NCBI GenBank assembly: GCA_035512595.1 | Contig: DATKDU010000290.1 | Location: forward strand, 1-27,879 | Reading direction: 5' to 3' | Source: DATKDU01 sp035512595 | GTDB taxonomy: Bacteria > Planctomycetota > Planctomycetia > Pirellulales > Pirellulaceae | DNA length: 27,879 nucleotides | Shown here: piece by piece, positions 21,491 through 27,879 of the stretch | Layout: every line of letters begins with the position of its first letter | How positions within the stretch are numbered: position 1 is the stretch's first letter | The notes under the pieces: generated by a model | What the model was told of the DNA's origin: nothing | The model's database searches: none | What the model saw: the letters and a program-made list of their open reading frames with translations, nothing else | Program-made: the position numbers and the translations under genes

Positions 21491-24400
21491 ATGCTGGCTC
21501 GCTCTTGGTTCGATGCCCTAAAATCCCGTCTCACGCGAACACTCAACCGCCAGGAGCGACGAGCTTCCGGACAGCGGGGGCCCGCTAACCGCCATTTGCG
21601 GCTGGAAGGCCTGGAGGACCGCTGCCTGCTCGCCATCGATCTCGCGCCGAGCTTCCCCGTCGGCATCGGCCCGCAAGCCGCACCGGCAGCCGACTTCGGC
21701 GGGCTCCAAGGGAACCCCCATGACTATGACAGCACCCGCATCCTCGTCCGCTTCCGGCCGGAAGCCGACGTGAATGGCTTGCCCATGCTCGACGGCACGA
21801 GCGTCAGCCGGGAACTCCCTCTGGTTGCGGGGCTGCGCGAGGTGAGGCTCGCCCCGGGCACCGACGTCGAAACGGCGCTGGCGGTTTATCGGGCCGATCC
21901 TCTGGTGGTGTATGCGCAGCCGAACTACCGCGTCCACGTCCAGAACACGCCCAACGACCCAGGTTTCGGGAACCTCTGGGGTCTGCACAATACCGGCCAG
22001 ACTGGTGGCACGTCCGATGCCGACATCGACGCCGTGGAAGCCTGGGACAACTGGACCGGCAACGGCAGCACGATCGTGGCCGTCATCGACACCGGCGTCG
22101 ATTACACACATTCCGATCTGGCCGGCAACATGTGGACGAACCCGGGCGAAATTCCCGGCAACGGAGCGGACGACGACGGCAATGGCATCATCGATGACTA
22201 CTACGGGGCCAACTTCATCTACCGCGACGATTTCGGCAATCCGACTGGCGACCCGTACGACGACCACTACCACGGCACGCACGTCGCCGGCACCATCGGG
22301 GCCATCGGAGACAACGGCGTGGGCGTGACCGGCGTGAGCTGGGACGTCCAGATCATGGCCATCAAGTTCCTCGACTCCGGCGGGGGGGGCTACACCAGCG
22401 ACGCCATCGACGGGCTGAACTACGCCGTCAGCATGGGGGCGATGATCTCCAACAACAGTTGGGGCGGCGGGCCCTTTGACCAGGGACTGTACGACGCGAT
22501 CCAGAGTGCCGGCCTTCTGGGGCACGTCTTCATCGCCGCCGCGGGCAACAGTGGCGTGAACGCCGACTCTAGCCCGATGTACCCGGCCGCCTACGACCTG
22601 GACAGCATCATCTCGGTCGCCGCCACCGACCATGACGACGCGCTGGCCTATTTCTCGAACTACGGAGCGACCAGCGTGGACCTGGGAGCGCCGGGGGTGG
22701 ACATCTACAGCACGATGCCGGGCAACACCTATGGTTACCTCAGCGGCACGTCCATGGCCTCGCCGCATGTCTCCGGCGTGGCGGCCCTGATCCGCGACCT
22801 GAACCCGGGCTGGACTGCACAACAGGTCAAGGACCAGTTGCTGACAACGGTCGATCAGATCTCTGCGCTCAGCGGCATCTCGGTCACGGGCGGCCGGCTC
22901 AACGCCGCCGCGGCTGTCACCGGGACCCCGCCGCCCGACACCACCGGCCCGCGCATCACTGCCCAGAGCCCGTTTGGCACCAGCATCACGCCGGTCAGCA
23001 GCCTCCGCGTCACCTTCAGCGAATCGATCAATCCAGGCACGTTCGGCGTGGAGGATATCGGCAGCTTCATGGGGCCGGGCAATGTCCCGATTGTGGCGAC
23101 GGCCGTCACCCCGGTCGTGGGTTCGAGTGACCGGCAGTTCGACATCACCTTCGCGGACCAGTCTGGCGAGGGGGTCTACACGATGATCATTGGCCCGGAG
23201 ATCCAGGACATCGCAGCAACTCCGAATCGGATGGATCAGGACCGCGACGGCGTTCAGGCCGAAGTGCCCGACGATCAGTACACCGCCAACTTCACCATCG
23301 ACTACTTCCCCGGCCCTGACGGCTACGGCTACGAGGCCCACCCGATCGCCCTCGAAGCCATCGATCTGGTCTTGGGAATGCCCGACGTCTTTACCATCCT
23401 CGACAATGTGGACGACGACGTCGCCGCCGTCGATCTAGGCAGCAACACCTTCACCTTCTATGGAGTGGATTACACGGGAGCGAACAGCCTCTTCGTCAGC
23501 TCGAACGGATTGATCTCGTTCGGGTACGGCGTCGCCGACTATACGAACACCGACCTCAGCAGCTACCCAGAGGCCCCCGCGATCGCGCCGCTGTGGGATG
23601 ATTGGGTCACGCACTGGGACGCCAGCGACGAGGTCCTGGGCAAGTTCGAAGACGTGGACGGCAACGGCACGGCGGACCGCCTCGTGATCGAATGGAACGT
23701 CTATCACTACTCCGGCTCGCCTTGGGCGGCTACGTTCCAGGCAATCCTGGGACTGAACGCCGGCGGCCCGGCCGACCCCATCATCCTCAACTACCCCAAC
23801 CTCGACACCGGCGACGGCACTGCCGAAGGCCAGAGCGCCACCGTCGGCATCAAGGACAACGGCGCGCAGGGGCCGAACCGCTTGCTGGTGTCGGCCGACA
23901 GTGCCAGCCCCTTCTTCGGCACCGGCCAGGCCCTCCGCATCGCCGTCGAGCCGCAGGGCCCCGCGCTGCACATCAGCAACGCCAGCGTCACCGAGGGAGA
24001 CAGTGGCCCCGTGGAGGCCGTCTTCATTGTCACGCTCATCAACCCCCCGACAGACCAGACCGTGACGGTGAACTATGCCACCGCCGATGGCAGTGCCACG
24101 GAACCGGGCGACTACATATCACAGAGTGGCCCGCTCTCGTTCCCGCCCGGCACGACCAGCCAGGAGGTCAGAGTGGTCGTCAACGGCGACGTAGTCTACG
24201 AGGTGGACGAAACCTTTATCGTCAATCTCAGCAGCCCGGCTGGTGCCGTCTTGGCCGATGGCCAAGGGGTGGCGACCATTCTCAACGATGATCCCGCACC
24301 CGAGCTGACGATCGATGACCTTTCGATCGCGGAAGGCAATAGCGGCACGACGAGCTTCGTCTTCACAGTCACGCTCATCAACCCCCCGGCGGGCCAGTCG

Positions 24401-25315
24401 GTGACGGTGGACTATGCCACGGCCGATGGCTCCGGCACGGCTGGCAGCGACTATCAGGCCGTCTCCGGCACGCTGACATTCGCCCCGGGCGTAACCAGCC
24501 AGACGATCACCGTCCTGGCCAACGGTGACGCCCTCAACGAGGCGGACGAAACCTTCTTCGTCAACCTCAGCAGCCCGGCTGGCGCGGTCTTGGCCGATGG
24601 TCAAGGGGCGGCGACCATTCTCAACGATGATCCCGTACCCACGTTGGCCATCAATGACCGGTCCGCCCTGGAAGGCAATAGCGGCACGACGAACTTGGTC
24701 TTCACCGTGAGCCTCTCGGCCGTTAGCGGCCAGCCCGTAACCGTCAACTTCCTTACGGCCAACGATACCGCCACGGCCGGCAGCGACTACCAGACCGCTT
24801 CCGGCACGCTGACGATCCCCGCCGGCCAGTCCAGCGGCACGATCACCGTGCTGGTGAACGGTGACCGGCTCGCCGAGCTGGATGAAACCTTCTTCGTCAA
24901 CCTCAGCGCCCCGACGAACGCGGTCATCGCCGACCCGCAGGACGCGCAGGGCATGGGCACAGTCCTGGACAACGAGCCGCGCATCAGCATCAACGACGTG
25001 TCGCTTCTCGAGGGTCGCAACGGCAGGCAGTCGTTGGTCTTCACGGTGACACTGTCGGCCGCCTACGATCAAGAGGTGACAATGTCGTACCGCACCGTGG
25101 ACGGCACCGCGACGACGAGCAACAACGACTACATCGCCAAGACCGGCACGCTGACCTTCGCGCCCGGCGAGACGACGAAGACGATCACCATCAAGGTCGT
25201 CGGGGACAGAAGGACTGAGGCTGATGAAACGTTCTTCCTCGACCTGTTCGACAACAGCAGCAATTCGCTGTTCACCAAGAGTCGGGGCATCGGCACGATT
25301 CTGAACGATGATTGA
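21491..25315 (+). CDS. Large secreted subtilisin-like protease with Calx-beta repeats
   Basis: A 1274-residue extracellular S8 protease. The N-terminus has a basic region and LRLEGLEDRCLLA, a planctomycete motif on large secreted or surface proteins. Residues about 77-150 form an inhibitory prodomain (STRILVRFRPEADVNG, VVYAQPNYRV). The peptidase domain (about 155-480) has the triad D200 (VIDTGVD), H261 (YHGTHVAG) and S421 (GTSMASPHVSG). A Big-type domain follows (about 490-590, ITAQSPFGTSITPVSSLRVT), then a nidogen-like region (about 620-820) with VSSNGLISFGYG and FEDVDGNGTADRLVIEW. Four Calx-beta domains (about 826-1274) bind calcium, each with VTEGDSG-like starts and ending ILNDD. It ends right after the last repeat with no sorting signal. 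A complete gene; probably autoprocessed and surface-associated. Confidence 0.95.
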   Translation: MLARSWFDALKSRLTRTLNRQERRASGQRGPANRHLRLEGLEDRCLLAIDLAPSFPVGIGPQAAPAADFGGLQGNPHDYDSTRILVRFRPEADVNGLPMLDGTSVSRELPLVAGLREVRLAPGTDVETALAVYRADPLVVYAQPNYRVHVQNTPNDPGFGNLWGLHNTGQTGGTSDADIDAVEAWDNWTGNGSTIVAVIDTGVDYTHSDLAGNMWTNPGEIPGNGADDDGNGIIDDYYGANFIYRDDFGNPTGDPYDDHYHGTHVAGTIGAIGDNGVGVTGVSWDVQIMAIKFLDSGGGGYTSDAIDGLNYAVSMGAMISNNSWGGGPFDQGLYDAIQSAGLLGHVFIAAAGNSGVNADSSPMYPAAYDLDSIISVAATDHDDALAYFSNYGATSVDLGAPGVDIYSTMPGNTYGYLSGTSMASPHVSGVAALIRDLNPGWTAQQVKDQLLTTVDQISALSGISVTGGRLNAAAAVTGTPPPDTTGPRITAQSPFGTSITPVSSLRVTFSESINPGTFGVEDIGSFMGPGNVPIVATAVTPVVGSSDRQFDITFADQSGEGVYTMIIGPEIQDIAATPNRMDQDRDGVQAEVPDDQYTANFTIDYFPGPDGYGYEAHPIALEAIDLVLGMPDVFTILDNVDDDVAAVDLGSNTFTFYGVDYTGANSLFVSSNGLISFGYGVADYTNTDLSSYPEAPAIAPLWDDWVTHWDASDEVLGKFEDVDGNGTADRLVIEWNVYHYSGSPWAATFQAILGLNAGGPADPIILNYPNLDTGDGTAEGQSATVGIKDNGAQGPNRLLVSADSASPFFGTGQALRIAVEPQGPALHISNASVTEGDSGPVEAVFIVTLINPPTDQTVTVNYATADGSATEPGDYISQSGPLSFPPGTTSQEVRVVVNGDVVYEVDETFIVNLSSPAGAVLADGQGVATILNDDPAPELTIDDLSIAEGNSGTTSFVFTVTLINPPAGQSVTVDYATADGSGTAGSDYQAVSGTLTFAPGVTSQTITVLANGDALNEADETFFVNLSSPAGAVLADGQGAATILNDDPVPTLAINDRSALEGNSGTTNLVFTVSLSAVSGQPVTVNFLTANDTATAGSDYQTASGTLTIPAGQSSGTITVLVNGDRLAELDETFFVNLSAPTNAVIADPQDAQGMGTVLDNEPRISINDVSLLEGRNGRQSLVFTVTLSAAYDQEVTMSYRTVDGTATTSNNDYIAKTGTLTFAPGETTKTITIKVVGDRRTEADETFFLDLFDNSSNSLFTKSRGIGTILNDD
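23968..25312 (+). repeat. Four tandem Calx-beta coding repeats
   Basis: Four units of about 110-115 codons each start near 23968, 24301, 24640 and 24985. Units 1 and 2 share a nearly identical DNA block from about 24222 and 24561 (the 'LSSPAGAVLADGQG' region through 'ILNDDP'), exactly 339 bases (113 codons) apart. This indicates recent duplication or gene conversion. Confidence 0.85.
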
Positions 25316-25339
25316 ACTCCCCTTGAATGAAGGAGTCTC

Positions 25340-25585
25340 ATGTCCGTTGATGTGGGTCCGCCGTCGGTGAAGCGCGATGCCCAAAAACAGTCCAATCGCT
25401 CCACGGCGGCGCTAGCGGATGTCGAAGCCCGGCACACCCAGTCAGACAGCTTTTTCGACTTGCTGATTAAGGTATTGCGACGACCTAGCGGCGCGTCGGT
25501 CCGACACACGTCCGACACACCGACCCGCCTTTTTCAGACCCCCGCCTCGTCCTTCATTTCTGCCCAGCCACATCGCAATAGCTAA
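25340..25585 (+). CDS. Hypothetical (81 aa), weakly supported
   Basis: Begins MSVDVGPPSVKRDAQKQSNR with a good GAAGGAG ribosome site six bases before the ATG, 24 bases after the protease stop. The middle (ALADVEARHTQSDSFFDLLIKVLRR) could form a helix; the end is Ser/Thr/Pro-rich. It ends within the start of the module copy 2 homology, so its tail may have been replaced. Not recognised. Confidence 0.4.
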   Translation: MSVDVGPPSVKRDAQKQSNRSTAALADVEARHTQSDSFFDLLIKVLRRPSGASVRHTSDTPTRLFQTPASSFISAQPHRNS

Positions 25586-25586
25586 G

Positions 25587-25622
25587 AAAAACGCACCCGA
25601 GTGCCGCCCCGACGGGCGGCAC
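25587..25622 (-). terminator. Rho-independent terminator after nuclease copy 2
   Basis: GTGCCGCCC (25601-25609) and GGGCGGCAC (25614-25622) form a perfect 9-bp stem with a 4-base loop. On the minus strand the T-run at 25591-25587 follows. It is positionally equivalent to 13-48 but differs in stem sequence. Confidence 0.75.
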
Positions 25623-26308
25623 AGGGATGCGCTAGCAGCTGCTTCCCGAAATCCCCCGGATGGCTCACCCCGGCCACAGCCGGCATGGCTGGCGAAACGG
25701 ACAAGAGGCGCAACTCATGGCCGAAGGCGCCGGATAGAAGTGTCCCGCCTCGATGGCCCGCCAGACCCGCTCGACGGTTCCCTTCGTCCGGGCGACTTGG
25801 GCCGGATCCACGGTGAACCCATGCCGCTCGGCCGAAACCTCTCTTTGGTCTTCGTCAGGACGGCGAACTCGACCCGCAACGACTTGCCGGGAGCCAGCTC
25901 GCGCACGAGATCCGAGTACAGCAGGAGCTGCGGCGCCGATTCCTCGACCTGCTCGGCATTCCACCGTGAGCGGGAAGTCTTCCAGTCCGCAATCACCAAT
26001 TCATGCGGCGTCTCGAAAATCAAATCGATCCGCGCCAGGATGTCGGGCAGTCCCGGAATCAGGTTGCCGCGCAGCTCTTCTTCCACCGCCAGGATGCGTC
26101 CCTGAGGGACGGCCAGATCGCTGGCCGAAAAGGCCCGCAGCATCCGCTGCGCGAGGCCGTCGAGCGACGCTTGGGTTTCTTCCTTCCCAAAGCGGATATG
26201 GCCTGCGTCCCGATCGGTCCATTCCTGCTGGTAGGCCGCCAGCAGTGAGTCCAGGTCCGGCCGCGAGTTGCCGGCCAGTAGCTCGCGAAAATGGTGCTCA
26301 ATGGCCCG

Positions 26309-26330
26309 GTTATGTGGAGGACCACATAAC
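26309..26330. repeat. Palindrome at RIT-remnant junction
   Basis: GTTATGTGG-AGGA-CCACATAAC, perfect 9-bp arms. The core is the same as at 5850-5873. It directly follows GCCCGG (26304-26309), which recurs on the other side of the insertion at 26872-26877. Confidence 0.85.
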
Positions 26331-26331
26331 A

Positions 26332-26875
26332 GGGCTTATGCGGAGTTTTTAGTTATGTGAAGTTGTAGGGGGCCATTGGGATTTCCCAACTGTTTTACGT
26401 CGACGAACTGCACATAATTCTTCCGATAAATCAAGGGCTTTCCGCTCGCCTGTTGGCTTTCGATGGCATGTTCTTGGAGTGGCCTATCATGTCGCAACGA
26501 GGACCGAAGAGGAGGTCGAGGTGTGCCCAGCCTAAACAACAGCCGAGTCACGCCCCACGTTCTACGGCACACTACTGCCATGCACCTTCGCCAGTCTGGG
26601 GTTGAGGTAAACGTCATCCGCAGTTGGCTCGGCCACGTGAGCATCGCCACCACCAGCCGCTACATCGAGATCGACTTGACCATGAAGGCAAAAGCCATGG
26701 AAGCCTGCGAGATAAATCCGCATGGAACTCCAACTGCCCCCTGGCGCGCCGATCCTGACATCCTCACCTGGCTGGAATCGCTTTGAAATTATGTGCTGTG
26801 CGTGCAAGGCCATGAGCCCGACGGTGCAGCAGATGATGATGCAACTTCACATAACCGCCAACTCCGCATAAGCCC
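26332..26875 (+). mobile_element. RIT remnant, 544 bp
   Basis: Terminal inverted repeats of 34 bp (26332-26365 and 26842-26875, 30 matching) bound a fragment of a recombinase gene. Each repeat holds two motifs, TTATGCGGAG and TTATGTGAAG, 17 bases apart start to start, the same spacing as in the complete RIT at 7488. The element is inserted in nuclease copy 2 between codons for GGAIHR and AIEHH. GCCCGG on both sides is a candidate target duplication if the adjacent palindrome is counted as part of the insertion. ritA, ritB and most of ritC are gone. Confidence 0.8.
26463..26786 (+). pseudogene. Tyrosine recombinase C-terminal fragment (RitC-like)
   Basis: From about 26535 the frame encodes the last third of a tyrosine recombinase: RVTPHVLRHTTAMHLRQSGV, RSWLGHVSIATTSRYIEIDL, KAKAMEACEI and a tail ending DILTWLESL. 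It retains HxxR, the LGH histidine and the tyrosine, but lacks the first Arg, the Lys and the N-terminal domain, so it cannot act alone. The C-tail and HTTAMHL pattern are like ritC of the complete element, but the sequences are clearly different RIT lineages. The first 25 codons are unrelated sequence. Confidence 0.82.
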
Positions 26876-27061
26876 GGTGAATAGCACCGCCGAACACCAG
26901 GCTGGTCGAGACCATTTCTTCCGGCAGTCCGGCGATGTATTTGAAGAAGTATCGAAGCGCACAGGTTTGATAGGTTCGAATCGCCGAGAACGAAAGGTAG
27001 TCCCTGGGCTGGGGCCCCGGCGGGGCACGCGGAACCGTGGGAATTGAGAGCCGAGTCGTCA

Positions 27062-27559
27062 TCAATGGGCAGCTCCGTTGCGGCTGGGGAAGGCCTTGAG
27101 CGCGTCAATCGTCTCGCTGGCCTGGGTAATCGAAAGTTCCGACACCAGGGGCAACCCGAACCGCTCCTGCAGCCAAGTTCCCAGGTCAAGCTGAAGCTTG
27201 CCGGCAATGGCCTCGATGGCCCGCACCTGGCTGGCGGTCGCCTTGCGGGGTTGGCTACGGCGCTGTCCGGTCGGCTGGCCGTCGCCCCGCTGGCTGTTGC
27301 CCCACTGGCCGTTGCCATGGACGGATGCCGAGGCAGCACTTGCTGAAGAACTGCCTGCTGATTGCTGCCGGTACAGCTCATCGCTGACGGCCTGCGAGCA
27401 GGCGACGAACGCCTGCTTCACCTTCTGCTGAAACGCGTCGAGGTCCGAGAAGATCAGGCTGCCGTCCAGTTCCACTTGGACGTGGCAGGAAGCGCCCAGG
27501 CTCCCATAGTCGGGCAGGCCGACCTTCTTGGAGAGCCCGACGTTGACGGTAAGCGGCAT
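27062..27559 (-). CDS. 165-aa module protein, copy 2 (intact)
   Basis: The intact version of the gene frameshifted at 5991-6502. Residues 1-65 (MPLTVNVGLSKKVGLPDYGS ... FQQKVKQAFVACSQAVSDEL) form a conserved alpha/beta-looking domain. Residues 70-112 are a Ser/Ala/Gly/Gln/Arg-rich linker with GQRGD-type repeats. Residues about 112-160 (ATASQVRAIEAIAGKLQLDL, LQERFGLPLVSELSIT, ASETIDALK) look like a small three-helix domain of a type I recall at the C-termini of phage and plasmid recombination proteins; this resemblance is from memory. The stop overlaps the nuclease start as TGATG, so the two proteins are made together. A single-strand-binding or annealing partner of the nuclease is a reasonable guess, not shown. 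The ribosome site (GGAG) is weaker than in copy 1. Confidence 0.78.
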   Translation of the reverse strand: MPLTVNVGLSKKVGLPDYGSLGASCHVQVELDGSLIFSDLDAFQQKVKQAFVACSQAVSDELYRQQSAGSSSASAASASVHGNGQWGNSQRGDGQPTGQRRSQPRKATASQVRAIEAIAGKLQLDLGTWLQERFGLPLVSELSITQASETIDALKAFPSRNGAAH

Positions 27560-27734
27560 GGCGCTTTACTCCGGGGTTTTTCTTGGGGAAACGGGAAGGT
27601 TGCGAGGAAGTGGGCCACCGCTCGGGGGCGGCCAGAAGCGGCCTGCGCGGCACGTGCCGTGCAAGCCGCTCCCGACAGGGTTTTCTTTGGCGACAGCCAC
27701 GCGACTGCCGCCGGAGACGAAAGCAACTGAAAGA

Positions 27735-27879
27735 TCAGGCCGCTCGGGCGTAGCGATCGGCCTCGACCTGATCCCAGTCGAGGACCTGCGGCTCGGAAAA
27801 TTCTCCCGCATCCGGATCGACGGCCAACATCTGCGGGGACACGATCGAAAAGCCCCGCCGCCGGACCTCGCGGCGCGAT
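27735..27879 (-). CDS. 63-aa module protein, copy 2, partial at window edge
   Basis: The last 47 codons of the counterpart of 6677-6868; the 5' end lies beyond the window. It reads ...REVRRRGFSIVSPQMLAVDP, EFSEPQVLDWDQVEADRYAR, and ends AA. Compared with copy 1, changes are few and mostly conservative (for example L to F, G to A), consistent with a maintained protein. Confidence 0.75.
   Translation of the reverse strand, partial: SRREVRRRGFSIVSPQMLAVDPDAGEFSEPQVLDWDQVEADRYARAA

Larger units (their letters stand above)
25665..27062 (-). pseudogene. PD-(D/E)XK nuclease copy 2, interrupted and frameshifted
   Basis: This is the fuller copy of the RecB/Cas4-like nuclease. The 5' part (27062 to about 26876) reads MTTRLSIPTVPRAPPG, YLSFSAIRTYQTCALRY, FKYIAGLPEE and VFGGAIHR. 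The RIT remnant follows. The 3' part then resumes with RAIEHHFRELLAG, LAAYQQEW, DRDAGHIRFGKEE, LARIDLIFETPHELVIADWK, APQLLLYSDL and CASCPFRQPCRLWPG. The four cysteines (QTCAL plus CxxCx5C) suggest an Fe-S cluster as in Cas4/AddB. Near 25845 it has two bases more than copy 1, so the last ~60 codons are out of frame. The gene is broken twice. The intact protein would have had about 270 residues. It overlaps the 165-aa gene as TGATG. Confidence 0.85.
25576..27879. repeat. Duplicated module, copy 2
   Basis: Same orientation and gene order as copy 1 (1-702 plus 5882-6821). It continues past the right edge of the window. In this copy the nuclease gene is interrupted by a 0.54-kb RIT remnant at 26332-26875 instead of the 5.2-kb cargo. 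Confidence 0.92.

Noticed and set aside
21518..23341. Long open frame on the minus strand opposite the protease
   Set aside because: The plus-strand subtilase is unmistakable; the antisense frame is Arg/Asp/Val-rich, matches no family and reflects GC-rich codon use.

Overview
The window looks like a chromosomal segment of a planctomycete (Planctomycetota, probably Pirellulales-like). The evidence is high GC, an ECF sigma factor of the TIGR02999 type directly upstream of a Ser/Thr kinase with TPR repeats, a giant secreted protein whose N-terminus carries the planctomycete LEDRCLLA motif, and several small proteins of the 'FTIRD...WW.D' single-pass type. The taxonomic call rests on family recognition only.

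Layout. (1) 1-7487: one copy of a minus-strand module (79-aa fragment, 82 aa, 63 aa, 165-aa frameshifted gene, PD-(D/E)XK nuclease, terminator). Its nuclease gene is split by about 5.2 kb of foreign cargo (703-5881): a 5'-only rtcB fused in frame to the nuclease tail, an intact archease, a ZIP metal transporter, an MgtC/DUF4010 membrane protein, an Hsp20 chaperone with a sigma-54-type promoter, a hemerythrin-like protein, a 61-aa protein and a cheR-type methyltransferase cut off at its SAM-binding motif. (2) 7488-10923: a complete RIT (recombinase-in-trio) element, with three ATGA-coupled tyrosine recombinases between inverted repeats, inserted in the 5' part of the 79-aa gene. (3) 10924-16400: ordinary chromosomal genes, including a secreted M14 carboxypeptidase-like protein, a 148-aa hypothetical, a multi-pass membrane protein and three small membrane-anchored proteins. 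(4) 16420-16650: the 3' end of a phage terminase large-subunit gene. (5) 16854-21140: ECF sigma factor, Ser/Thr kinase and secreted cupin. (6) 21491-25315: subtilase with four Calx-beta repeats. (7) 25576-27879: a second, diverged copy of the module in the same orientation as the first. Its nuclease gene is broken by a frameshift and by a 0.54-kb RIT remnant.

The most interesting structure is the relation between the two module copies and the RIT elements. Both copies of the nuclease gene are interrupted, and the copy 2 insertion point lies inside the roughly 170 bp lost from copy 1. At both places one junction carries the same palindrome, TTATGTGG-N4-CCACATAA, whose half-site resembles the 10-bp motif (TTATnnGnAG) repeated at the ends of both the full RIT and its remnant. 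The nuclease gene therefore looks like a repeated target for RIT-type recombination, and cargo genes seem to have been captured there. What the module itself does is unknown. A nuclease with four candidate Fe-S cysteines, translationally coupled to a protein whose C-terminus resembles domains of phage recombination proteins, would fit a DNA-processing pair.

The long open frames antisense to the kinase and protease genes were read as shadows of GC-rich coding sequence. No tRNA, rRNA or CRISPR array was found.
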